DNA of 64,000 nucleotides from Thiohalobacter sp. IOR34 (GTDB lineage: Bacteria; Pseudomonadota; Gammaproteobacteria; Thiohalobacterales; Thiohalobacteraceae), in the NCBI RefSeq assembly GCF_030406045.1, contig NZ_CP128988.1, forward strand, positions 1,213,438-1,277,437, in the 5' to 3' direction. The notes beneath the pieces were generated by a model. The model searched no databases. It saw only the letters and a program-made list of their open reading frames with translations, and was not told where the DNA came from. The translations under genes were made by a program, and so were the position numbers. Positions 1 to 7,374 of this stretch are shown here, one piece after another. Each line of letters starts with the position of its first letter. Within the stretch, counting starts at the first letter, position 1.

Positions 1-155
1 AGCCCGGCCGCGAGCAGGAAGTTGCGCTCCCGGGGCAGGCGGCGGACGAAGAACTCGAACACCGCCGTCTCCTCCAGGCCATGATCGAGATAGGACTGCA
101 TCATGGTCAGCTGGTAGAGGTCGGTGAGCAGGGGGCTGTCGCTACGGTATCTCAT
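1..155 (-). CDS. pncB: Nicotinate phosphoribosyltransferase, N-terminal fragment (cut by window edge)
   Basis: Only the first 51 codons are inside the window. The translation begins MRYRSDSPLLTDLYQLTMMQ and continues with an SYLDHG segment and a VRRLPRERNFLLAAGL segment, the usual start of the nicotinate phosphoribosyltransferase family (LLTDLYQLTM is its signature opening). The family makes nicotinate mononucleotide from nicotinate and PRPP in NAD salvage. The start codon overlaps the stop of the upstream nicotinamidase gene as ATGA, so the two are probably translationally coupled: nicotinamidase makes nicotinate and this enzyme consumes it. The remaining roughly 85-90% of the protein lies to the left of the window. 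Confidence 0.85.
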   Translation of the reverse strand, partial: MRYRSDSPLLTDLYQLTMMQSYLDHGLEETAVFEFFVRRLPRERNFLLAAG

Positions 156-751
156 GCCGTCAGCTCTTCGCAGCGTGCCAGCCTAGCGCCGGCCCCGAGC
201 ATCTCCTGCAGGGCGCGCTCGCCGTCGCCGGGCCGGACGTCCACGGCACGGACCGCATCGCCGAGCAGCACCACCCGGAAGCCGGCGCGCAGGGCATCCC
301 GCACCGTCTCCAGCACGCAGTAGTCGGTGGCCAGCCCGCCGATGAATAGCCGTTCCACACCGGCCTCGCGCAGGCGGCTCTCCAGCCCGGTTCCCTGGAA
401 GCCGGAATAGGCCTCCTGGCTGGCATGAGTCGCCTTGGAGACGATCAGGGTGTTCGCGGGCAGCTGCAGGGTCTCCGGGAAGGCGGCGCCGGGCGTGCCG
501 GCGATGCAGTGGGCCGGCCAGGGGCCGCCCTGTTCCCGGAACGAGCAGTGATCCCGCGGATGCCAGTCGCGGGTGGCGATCACCGGCAGGCCAAGCCGGT
601 CGAACAGGGCGGCGCAGCGGTTCAGGGGGGGGATCACCCGATCGCCCTCGGGGACCGCAAGGCTGCCGCCGGGCAGGAAGTCGTTCTGCACGTCGACGAT
701 GAGCAGGGCATCGCCGGGAGCGAGGTGGAACGCACTCGGGGTCTCAGCCAC
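152..751 (-). CDS. pncA: Nicotinamidase
   Basis: A 199-residue isochorismatase-fold hydrolase that converts nicotinamide to nicotinate and ammonia. The expected triad is visible: Asp20 in VDVQNDF, Lys106 in VSKATH and Cys145 in GLATDYCV. The metal-site region DWHP is at about residues 62-65. Length is normal for the family. The start is GTG (complement of 749-751), preceded by a G-rich stretch; no nearer ATG in frame gives the family N-terminus. It overlaps pncB by four bases (ATGA), giving a two-gene NAD salvage operon transcribed leftward. It diverges from the PRPP-related operon at 896 across a 144-bp spacer. Confidence 0.93.
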   Translation of the reverse strand: MAETPSAFHLAPGDALLIVDVQNDFLPGGSLAVPEGDRVIPPLNRCAALFDRLGLPVIATRDWHPRDHCSFREQGGPWPAHCIAGTPGAAFPETLQLPANTLIVSKATHASQEAYSGFQGTGLESRLREAGVERLFIGGLATDYCVLETVRDALRAGFRVVLLGDAVRAVDVRPGDGERALQEMLGAGARLARCEELTA

Positions 752-895
752 GGTCCGCCCCCGTTCCCCGATCGCTCACCAGTGGCCCCGGTCCATGCGG
801 CTGCGGTTGTGATCGCTTGATGTGGGACAACATAAAAACCGCCGTATTTTTACTATGCTTGCCTATATTACGGTAGCACGCAGGAGGCAACAGGG

Positions 896-1573
896 ATGCA
901 ACTACCTATACCCGATCGCCGCGCCGCCGGCCAGGCACTGGCCGAGGCCCTGCAGGGTTACCGCGGACGGAAGGATCTGATCGTCCTGGCCCTGCCGCGC
1001 GGCGGGGTGCCGGTGGCGGCCGAGATCGCCGATGCCCTGCAGGCACCGCTCGACCTGATGCTGGTGCGCAAGCTTGGGGTACCCGGCTACCCCGAGCTGG
1101 CCATGGGGGCGATCGCCAGTGGCGGCGTCCAGGTGATGAACGACAGCGTGCTGCGCGGCAGCGGCATCGGCCCCGAGGCGATCCAGGCCGTGGTGGAGGC
1201 GGAGCGCCGCGAGCTGGTACGCCGCGAACGGGCCTATCGCGGTGACCGCCCCTGGCCGAAGCTCGAGGGGCGCTGCGTGATCCTGGTCGACGACGGCCTC
1301 GCCACCGGCGCCACCATGCGTGCCGCGGTCGACGCGGTGCATGTCCAGCGGCCGGCCCGCATCGTGGTCGCGGTGCCGGTGGCGCCGCCGGATACGGTAC
1401 GCATGCTGCAGCGGAAGGTGGACGAGGTGGTCTGCCTGTTCCAGCCCGAGCCCTTCATGGCCATCGGCCAATGGTATGTGGATTTCTCCCAGGTCTCGGA
1501 CAGCGAGGTCGAGGCGCTGCTGGCCGAGCGCTGGGGATCCCGGGCTTCGGCGCCGGGCGAGGGGGCGGAATGA
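896..1573 (+). CDS. Predicted phosphoribosyltransferase (COG1926 type)
   Basis: A 225-residue type I phosphoribosyltransferase. The PRPP-binding loop is LVDDGLATGATM at about residues 130-141, and the N-terminal ALPRGGVPVAAEIA segment is characteristic of the COG1926 group. A clear ribosome site (AGGAGG) lies about 8 bases before the ATG. The physiological base substrate of this group is not settled. It is the first gene of a four-gene coupled operon: its stop overlaps the next ATG (ATGA), followed by a serine hydrolase and a PRPP synthetase. Proteins of this group are often found next to or fused with dienelactone-hydrolase-like domains, which fits the third gene here. Confidence 0.85.
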   Translation: MQLPIPDRRAAGQALAEALQGYRGRKDLIVLALPRGGVPVAAEIADALQAPLDLMLVRKLGVPGYPELAMGAIASGGVQVMNDSVLRGSGIGPEAIQAVVEAERRELVRRERAYRGDRPWPKLEGRCVILVDDGLATGATMRAAVDAVHVQRPARIVVAVPVAPPDTVRMLQRKVDEVVCLFQPEPFMAIGQWYVDFSQVSDSEVEALLAERWGSRASAPGEGAE

Positions 1574-1977
1574 CAGACATCGAGGTGCCTGAGGCCCAGT
1601 GGCCGGCGTTCTGTGAGGCCTTCAGCCTGGAACATCACGGCTGGCTGGTGAATGTCAGACGGGTGGCGACCGACCTCCTCGGCCGCGACCGGGCCGCTGC
1701 CATCGAAGCCGGACATCTCTTGGCGCAGGAGCAGCCACTGCAGGGGATCAGCCTCCAGCCAGGGGATGAGTGGCCGCGGCTGGAGGTCAGTGTCGGCGAG
1801 GCAGGCCGGCCAGAGTGCTTTCCGGTCGCGGCAGTGAGGCGACTGTTCCGGGAACGGGTCAATGAGCAACACCAGGGGTTGCGGATCGACGCCAGTGACG
1901 GTCAGAGCCTGCTGGTGGAGTTCCGTACGCCGGCACGTCCAGAATCCCTGGACGGCCTGGCGGCATCCGAGTTGTGA
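1570..1977 (+). CDS. DUF5335-like protein
   Basis: A 135-residue soluble protein beginning MTDIEVPEAQWPAFCEAF, then HHGWLVNV, a central PLQGI segment and a C-terminal DGQSLLVEF strand. By memory this matches the small DUF5335 family (IPxxxWxxFLxxFSxxHxGWLV, then PLxGI); the family has no defined function. The ATG overlaps the stop of the phosphoribosyltransferase (ATGA), which decides the start over an in-frame upstream ATG inside that gene. No signal peptide, membrane segment or catalytic motif is visible. The family call is moderate; the gene itself is well supported by coupling and composition. Confidence 0.7.
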   Translation: MTDIEVPEAQWPAFCEAFSLEHHGWLVNVRRVATDLLGRDRAAAIEAGHLLAQEQPLQGISLQPGDEWPRLEVSVGEAGRPECFPVAAVRRLFRERVNEQHQGLRIDASDGQSLLVEFRTPARPESLDGLAASEL

Positions 1978-2001
1978 TGCCGGCATCAAGGGGAATGCAG
2001 C

Positions 2002-2676
2002 ATGACTGATCAGCCCTCGATAGCGACCCACGAGATCCTGGTTCAGGCCGGGGCGCAGGCTCTGCCCGGCTTCCTGACCCTGCCGGCGTTCGCGACGGGG
2101 CTGGTGATCTTCGTTCATGGCAGCGGCAGCAGCCGTTTCAGCACGCGCAACCGCTATGTCGCCGAGGTGCTGAACAGCGGCGGGCTGGGCACCCTGCTGT
2201 TCGATCTGCTGACCCCGGAGGAAAACGAGATCGATCTGGTCACCCGTGCGCTGCGCTTCGATATCGGCCTGCTCAGCGAACGCACCGTTGCCACCCTCGA
2301 CTGGGTGGCCGCCGAGCCGGCCCTGGCCGCGCTGCGGATCGGCCTGTTCGGGGCCAGTACCGGTGCCGCGGCGGCGCTGAATGCCGCGGCCGAGCGGCCC
2401 GGGCAGGTGGCCGCCGTGGTCTCGCGTGGCGGGCGTCCGGATCTTGCCATCCCCAGGCTGCCGGAGGTCGAGGCACCGACCCTGCTGATCGTCGGCGGTC
2501 TGGACACGCCGGTCATCGAGATGAACCGGGAGGCGGCCCGTCACCTGCGTGCGCCCTGGCGACTGGAGATCGTCGAGGGCGCGACCCACCTGTTCGAGGA
2601 GCCGGGCACCCTGGAGCAGGTCGCGATCCTGGCCCGCGACTGGTTCCTGCAACACCTGGCGGCTGCCGCAGCATGA
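2002..2676 (+). CDS. Dienelactone-hydrolase-like alpha/beta hydrolase
   Basis: A 224-residue alpha/beta hydrolase. The oxyanion-region motif FVHGSGSS is at residues 37-44, the nucleophile elbow is GASTG with Ser119, and the probable acid and base are Asp168 (GGLDTPV) and His196 (EGATHLF). The enzyme is cytosolic, with no signal peptide; its substrate cannot be inferred. It starts 24 bp after the DUF5335-like gene. Its stop overlaps the start of the PRPP synthetase (ATGA). Co-occurrence of this hydrolase type with COG1926 phosphoribosyltransferases is common, suggesting both act on one phosphoribosylated or esterified compound (inference). Confidence 0.85.
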   Translation: MTDQPSIATHEILVQAGAQALPGFLTLPAFATGLVIFVHGSGSSRFSTRNRYVAEVLNSGGLGTLLFDLLTPEENEIDLVTRALRFDIGLLSERTVATLDWVAAEPALAALRIGLFGASTGAAAALNAAAERPGQVAAVVSRGGRPDLAIPRLPEVEAPTLLIVGGLDTPVIEMNREAARHLRAPWRLEIVEGATHLFEEPGTLEQVAILARDWFLQHLAAAAA

Positions 2677-3659
2677 GCCAGGGTGCGCTGCGCCTGTTTG
2701 CCCTCGAGGCCAGCCGTGACTATGGCCGGGCGGTGGCCCGCCATCTGGGGATCGATCTCGGGTTACACGAGGAACGCGGGTTCGAGGACGGCGAGCACAA
2801 GGCACGCCCCCTGGAGAGCGTGCGCGGCGCCGACGTCTTCGTCATCGCTTCGCTCCATGGCGACGAGCGCTTCAGCGTCAACGACAAGCTGGTGCGCCTG
2901 CTGTTCTTTCTCGGCGCGCTGCGTGATGCCGCAGCAGGCCGGCTCACGGCGGTCGTTCCCTATCTCTGCTATGCCCGTAAGGACCGCAAGACCAAGTCGC
3001 GCGATCCGGTGACCACCCGCTATGTCGCGGCCCTGTTCGAGGCCGTGGGCGTGGATGGGGTGATGACACTGGATGTGCACAATCTGGCCGCCTTCCAGAA
3101 CGCCTTCCGCTGCCGAACCGAGCATCTGGAGGCGCGGCCCCTGTTCGTGGAGCACTTTGCCGCCCAGGTGGGGGACGCGCCGCTGGTCTGCGTGTCACCC
3201 GATGTCGGTGGCATCAAGCGGGCCGAACGCTTCCGGGAATCCCTGAGCCGGCGTCTGGGGCGGGCGGTGGACAGTGCCTTCATGGAGAAGAAGCGCAGTG
3301 CGGGTGTGGTCAGCGGTACGGCGCTGGTCGGCGAGGTGGCGGGTCGCACGGCGATCATCATCGACGACATGATTGCCGGTGGCACTACCCTGGCCCGTAC
3401 CGTCGAGGCCTGCCGGGCAGGCGGGGCGGCACGTATCCTCGCGGCGGCCACCCATGGCCTGTTCGTGGGCGATGTGGGCCACAAGCTTGCCCTGCCGGCC
3501 CTGGAACAACTGGTGATCACCGACAGCGTGGTGCCTTTCCGCCTGGCGGGCACACCGGCGGCGGAGCGTCTCGTCGTCCTCGACAGTGCCAGGCTGGTCG
3601 CCGAGGCGATCCACCGCATGCACGAGGGCGGTTCCCTCGTCGAGCTGATGGCGGACTGA
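2673..3659 (+). CDS. prs: Ribose-phosphate pyrophosphokinase
   Basis: A 328-residue PRPP synthetase. ATP-loop residues [16 protein letters not shown] lie at about 97-112, LDVHN at 133-137, and the PRPP/ribose-phosphate loop [13 protein letters not shown] at 228-240. It makes PRPP from ribose 5-phosphate and ATP. It departs from the E. coli-type housekeeping enzyme in several surface segments, for example [18 protein letters not shown], so it may be a second, pathway-specific copy. It is the last gene of the operon started at 896 and is translationally coupled to the hydrolase. PRPP made here could feed both the phosphoribosyltransferase at 896 and PncB across the divergent spacer. Confidence 0.9.
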   Translation: MSQGALRLFALEASRDYGRAVARHLGIDLGLHEERGFEDGEHKARPLESVRGADVFVIASLHGDERFSVNDKLVRLLFFLGALRDAAAGRLTAVVPYLCYARKDRKTKSRDPVTTRYVAALFEAVGVDGVMTLDVHNLAAFQNAFRCRTEHLEARPLFVEHFAAQVGDAPLVCVSPDVGGIKRAERFRESLSRRLGRAVDSAFMEKKRSAGVVSGTALVGEVAGRTAIIIDDMIAGGTTLARTVEACRAGGAARILAAATHGLFVGDVGHKLALPALEQLVITDSVVPFRLAGTPAAERLVVLDSARLVAEAIHRMHEGGSLVELMAD

Positions 3660-3686
3660 GAGCCGTCGAGGCCTGCTTTTCTTGGA

Positions 3687-3755
3687 ATCGCGGCCTGGAG
3701 GCCGCTCCTACGGGGCATGGCGGCACCCTGGCAGGGGCGGCCTCCAGGCCGCGAT
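3687..3755. repeat. REP-type palindrome pair (copy 1)
   Basis: Two head-to-head copies of a 20-25 bp palindromic unit, core ATCGCGGCCTGGAGGCCGCT followed by CCTAC, separated by about 20 bp. The second unit reads as the reverse complement and its end is slightly degenerate. The same unit recurs at 6911-6978, 32345-32369 and 41318-41379. It lies between convergent genes. Confidence 0.85.
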
Positions 3756-3816
3756 CAGTCACCGGCCGGAAACTCATGGCCTGGCTGCCGTCGGGTTTTT
3801 TCGCGTCGCTGTCGGC

Positions 3817-4839
3817 TCAGTCCAGCAGTTCAATATGGCTGCTGGCCAGCTGGAGGTAGGCGCGGGTCTTGCGCGCCCATTTCCCGGAGGAGCCGCGCGG
3901 CGGGTGGTCCTGCAGGTGGGCCGCGGACAGCTTGGCCCGGAGCAGGGCGCGGTGGCTCTTGTAGAAGGCGATCAGCGCCGTCGGTGGCCGGTCGGCACAG
4001 CGGCTTGCGTAGCTGTCGAACAACAGCGGGCCGATCCACAGCGCACCGGCGGCCTCGCATTCCATGCTCAGAAAGGCGAGCTCGTCCGCCGGGTCGAGCA
4101 GCCGGAAGTCGCGCTTGAATTCCAGGCAGTCGATGAATACCGGTGGTTCGATCAGGCAGACGTGCTCGGGACGCAGGTCGCCGTGGGCCTCGATGATGCG
4201 CCCCGCGTCGGCCCGCGCCTCGATCAGAGGCGCCTGCCGGTCGAGGAAGCCAAGCAGGGTCTGGCCGACGGCCTCGACCTGTCCGGCCGGCAGCTCGCAG
4301 GCGGCGGTCGCCAGCGCCTGCTGGTTGTCGTGTATGGCCGCGAGGAAACGCCGCCGGTAGTCCGCCCCACTCATGTCGACCGGCTTGGCGCGGCGGTAGA
4401 AATCCGCCAGCACCTCTCCGACCCGGCGGATCTCCGCTTCCTTGAGCGCGCCGCGTTCGATCAGCTGGTCGAGCATGCGTTCGCGGGGAAGGCGCACCAT
4501 CTTCACCAGCCAGTCGATCGTCCTGCCGTCACCATCCAGGGCCAGCCGCCCATCGGCCTCCAGGGTCAGGGCGACCAGGCCCAGGTAGACCCGGGACGCC
4601 AGGCGGCGGTTCAGACGCAGCTCTTCCTGGCAGTCGTGATGCCGACGCTCCAGGGTGCTGAAGTCGAGAAAGTCGTAGCGCACCGGCTTCTTCAGCTTGT
4701 ACACCCGGTGCTCGGTGAGGAACACCCAGGACATGTGGGTCTCGACGACCTCGACCCTGTGCGGATGGTCGGGGTAGGCCGCCGGCCGGCTGAGGAAGGC
4801 GACCTTGTCCTCGATGTCCACCGACTGTCGTTTGCTCAT
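3817..4839 (-). CDS. Aminoglycoside phosphotransferase-family kinase-like protein (COG2187 type)
   Basis: A 340-residue protein with an APH-type kinase fold. Visible are a nucleotide-binding lysine segment HRVYKLKKPVRYDFLDFS, the catalytic loop EAHGDLRPEHV and a metal-binding FIDCLEFKRDFRLLDPADELAF. This matches the COG2187 family, members of which are often fused to a C-terminal AAA kinase; that second domain is absent here. The substrate is unknown; nothing suggests antibiotic resistance. I start at ATG 4839 (MSKRQSVD), because the 26 residues upstream look non-coding and the conserved region begins soon after. It is convergent with prs and divergent from nrdJ. Confidence 0.8.
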   Translation of the reverse strand: MSKRQSVDIEDKVAFLSRPAAYPDHPHRVEVVETHMSWVFLTEHRVYKLKKPVRYDFLDFSTLERRHHDCQEELRLNRRLASRVYLGLVALTLEADGRLALDGDGRTIDWLVKMVRLPRERMLDQLIERGALKEAEIRRVGEVLADFYRRAKPVDMSGADYRRRFLAAIHDNQQALATAACELPAGQVEAVGQTLLGFLDRQAPLIEARADAGRIIEAHGDLRPEHVCLIEPPVFIDCLEFKRDFRLLDPADELAFLSMECEAAGALWIGPLLFDSYASRCADRPPTALIAFYKSHRALLRAKLSAAHLQDHPPRGSSGKWARKTRAYLQLASSHIELLD

Positions 4840-4976
4840 GGGCGGCCCTGGCGCGGCTGATTGCTGGCAGGGGATTCCTGCCGTTTCGACGATAGGCGTT
4901 CGGCCGCCGCATCTCAAGTTTCACGGACTCACGGGGCAGTGGAAGACGACGAAGCATCCGGGCTAGACTGCAGCAG

Positions 4977-6845
4977 ATGCTTCCGCCACTGGAGTGGACC
5001 GTGACCGAGCCCTACCTGAACACCCCGCTGGCCCGGCATATCTGGGAGACCAAGTACCGGCTGCAGGCGCCGGAGGCTGCCCCCGAGCCGGACATCGAAG
5101 CGACCTGGTGGCGGGTGGCACGCAGCCTGGCGGCCGTGGAGTCCAGGGAGCGGGAACACTGGGCGCGACGTTTCTACGCCATCCTCGAGGATTTCCGCTT
5201 CCTGCCCGGTGGCCGCATCCTGGCCGGTGCCGGCAGCGGTCAGCGGGTGACCCTGTTCAACTGCTTCGTGATGGGTGTCATCGAGGACAGCCTGGACGGC
5301 ATCTTCGAGCGCCTCAAGGAGGGGGCGCTGACCATGCAGGCCGGCGGCGGCGTCGGTTACGACTTCTCGACCTTGCGTCCGGCAGGCAGCATGGCGAGAC
5401 ACAGCGGCCGCATCGCCTCGGGCCCGGTGTCCTTCATGCGCATCTGGGATGCCATGTGCGCCACCATCATGTCCACCGGTTCCCGCCGCGGCGCCATGAT
5501 CGGCAGCCTGCGTTGCGACCATCCCGACATCGAGGCCTTCGTGGATGCCAAGCGCGAACCCGGGGCGCTGCGCCACTTCAATCTCTCCGTCCAGATCACC
5601 GATGCCTTCATGCAGGCCATCGAGGAGGATGCCGACTGGCCGCTGCTGTTTCCCCTCGATCAGTTGCAGGCGGGCGGACAGGGCGAAGTCCTGGAACGCG
5701 AGTGGACCGGGCGGCGGGAGCCGGTGCCTTGCCGGGTGTTCCGGCGGCTGCCGGCCCGCGAGCTATGGGAGAGGATCATGCGCGCGGCCTACGAGACCGC
5801 GGAACCGGGGGTGCTGTTCATCGACCGCATCAATGCCCTCAACAACCTGGGTTACCGGGAGCAGATCACCACCACCAATCCCTGCGGCGAGATCCCGCTG
5901 CCGCCTTATGGCGCCTGCGATCTGGGATCGATCAATCTGCCGCGCTTCGTGCAGGCTCCCTTCAGCAGGGCGGCGCGCCTCGATCTGGAGGGGATCCGCG
6001 AGACGGTGATCCTCGCCACCCGGCTGCTGGACAACGTGATCGACGCCTCGCAGTTTCCCCTCCCGGCCCAGGCCGAGCAGGCGCGCGGTGCGCGCCGCAT
6101 CGGTCTCGGCATCACCGGCCTGGCCGATGCGCTGATCATGCTCGGCCTGCACTATGGCGAGCCGCCGGCGCGGCGCCTGGCGGCCGAGGTCATGCAGACC
6201 GTCTGCCATGCCGCCTACCGCAGTTCGCTGCAGCTGGCGCAGGAGAAGGGGGGCTTTCCCTTTCTCGAGGCGGAGGCCTATCTGCAGCGTCCCTTCATCC
6301 GTGCCCTGCCGGCGGACATCCGCCAGGGCATTGCCGCGGGCGGCATTCGCAACAGCCATCTGACGGCGATCGCCCCCAACGGCACCATCAGCCTGCTGGC
6401 CGGCAACGTCTCCAGCGGCATCGAGCCGGTGTTCGATTTCCACCACCGGCGGCGGGTGCTGGATGCCGGCGGCGGCTACCGGGTGTTCGAGGTGGAGGAC
6501 TACGCCTACCGGCTATGGCAGCAGGGCGCGGGAGCGGAGGCGGAACCGCCGCCGTTCTTCGTCAATGCCCGCACGCTGGCGCCGCAGGCCCACCTGGAGA
6601 TGCAGGCGGCGCTGCAGCCCTTCGTCGACAATGCCATCTCCAAGACCATCAATGTGCCCGAGGACTATCCCTTCGAGGCGTTCCGCGGTCTCTACCACAG
6701 TGCCTACCGGGCCGGGGTGAAGGGCTGCACCACCTTCCGTCCGACGGCCCTGCGTGGCTCGGTGCTGATCAGCGAAGGGGAGGCCGGGCTGGAGGAGGGG
6801 GCGATCAGCCCGCACTGCTGCAGCATCGAGCGCGAGGCCGACTGA
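4977..6845 (+). CDS. nrdJ: Adenosylcobalamin-dependent (class II) ribonucleotide reductase
   Basis: A 622-residue reductase that makes deoxyribonucleotides using a B12-derived radical. Evidence: PGGRILAGAG near residue 77, the first redox cysteine Cys96 in FNCFVMG, AGGGVGYDFSTLRP, the catalytic finger NPCGE at residues 301-305, and a cysteine pair (614-615) at the C-terminus for reduction by thioredoxin. The FNCF/GGVGYDFS combination is typical of the B12-dependent group rather than NrdA. It is shorter than many class II enzymes, with no N-terminal ATP-cone obvious. It is a single gene, with a REP pair in the spacer after it. It implies cobalamin synthesis or uptake and tolerance of varying oxygen. 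Confidence 0.93.
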   Translation: MLPPLEWTVTEPYLNTPLARHIWETKYRLQAPEAAPEPDIEATWWRVARSLAAVESREREHWARRFYAILEDFRFLPGGRILAGAGSGQRVTLFNCFVMGVIEDSLDGIFERLKEGALTMQAGGGVGYDFSTLRPAGSMARHSGRIASGPVSFMRIWDAMCATIMSTGSRRGAMIGSLRCDHPDIEAFVDAKREPGALRHFNLSVQITDAFMQAIEEDADWPLLFPLDQLQAGGQGEVLEREWTGRREPVPCRVFRRLPARELWERIMRAAYETAEPGVLFIDRINALNNLGYREQITTTNPCGEIPLPPYGACDLGSINLPRFVQAPFSRAARLDLEGIRETVILATRLLDNVIDASQFPLPAQAEQARGARRIGLGITGLADALIMLGLHYGEPPARRLAAEVMQTVCHAAYRSSLQLAQEKGGFPFLEAEAYLQRPFIRALPADIRQGIAAGGIRNSHLTAIAPNGTISLLAGNVSSGIEPVFDFHHRRRVLDAGGGYRVFEVEDYAYRLWQQGAGAEAEPPPFFVNARTLAPQAHLEMQAALQPFVDNAISKTINVPEDYPFEAFRGLYHSAYRAGVKGCTTFRPTALRGSVLISEGEAGLEEGAISPHCCSIEREAD

Positions 6846-6910
6846 AGGCCGAATACGACCTGCTGGATGGCCGGGTTAATAGCTGCCCAGGGCCTCTTGA
6901 CACCACGCCG

Positions 6911-6978
6911 ATCGCGGCCTGGAGGCCGCTCCTACCAGGGTGCCCCATGCGCCGTAGGAGCGGCCTCCAGGCCGCGAT
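6911..6978. repeat. REP-type palindrome pair (copy 2)
   Basis: Two inverted units with the core ATCGCGGCCTGGAGGCCGCT, flanked by CCTAC/GTAGG and separated by about 18 bp. It lies between nrdJ and the convergent cupin gene. A little further on, at about 6999-7018, is a CAACCTATTCGGTTGCCGGG motif that resembles the hairpin at 52065-52099. Confidence 0.85.
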
Positions 6979-7023
6979 CCCCGGCGGCAGAACACAACCT
7001 ATTCGGTTGCCGGGTTAGTAAAG

Positions 7024-7374
7024 TCAGTTACCTCCGTTCCCGGCGGCGAGGCCGAAATAGAACAGGCGCAGGGGGTGGTCGTGGGGATTGCTCAGGCGGT
7101 GCTCTTCGCCGGGTTCCACCCACAGGCAATCGCCGGCGGCCAGGGACAGGGTGTTGCCGTCGATCTCGGCCTGTCCCTGGCCGGACTCGACCAGGAAGAT
7201 CTCGTGCATGTCCGGGTGACGATGGGGCCGGGTGTGCTGGCCGGGCTGCAGGCTGACGCGCGCCAGCTGGGTGAGCGGCGCCAGCTCGCCCGCCTCCAGC
7301 AGGATCTCCTTCATCATCTGCGGATCGTGGCTGACCGGCGCCCGCCGGGCCGTGCGGGCGGCGATGTGCTTCAT
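7024..7374 (-). CDS. Cupin-domain protein
   Basis: A 116-residue single-domain cupin. The metal-binding pattern is complete: His51, His53 and Glu58 in PHRHPDMHEIF, with His92 in PGEEHRL. The second cupin motif GDCLWVEPGEEH is at about 82-92. Small cupins of this kind bind a metal and act as dioxygenases, isomerases or sensors; the specific role is unknown. The start overlaps the stop of glnD by four bases (ATGA), so it is probably cotranslated with glnD. Whether that reflects a role in nitrogen control or only operon economy cannot be told. Confidence 0.85.
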   Translation of the reverse strand: MKHIAARTARRAPVSHDPQMMKEILLEAGELAPLTQLARVSLQPGQHTRPHRHPDMHEIFLVESGQGQAEIDGNTLSLAAGDCLWVEPGEEHRLSNPHDHPLRLFYFGLAAGNGGN

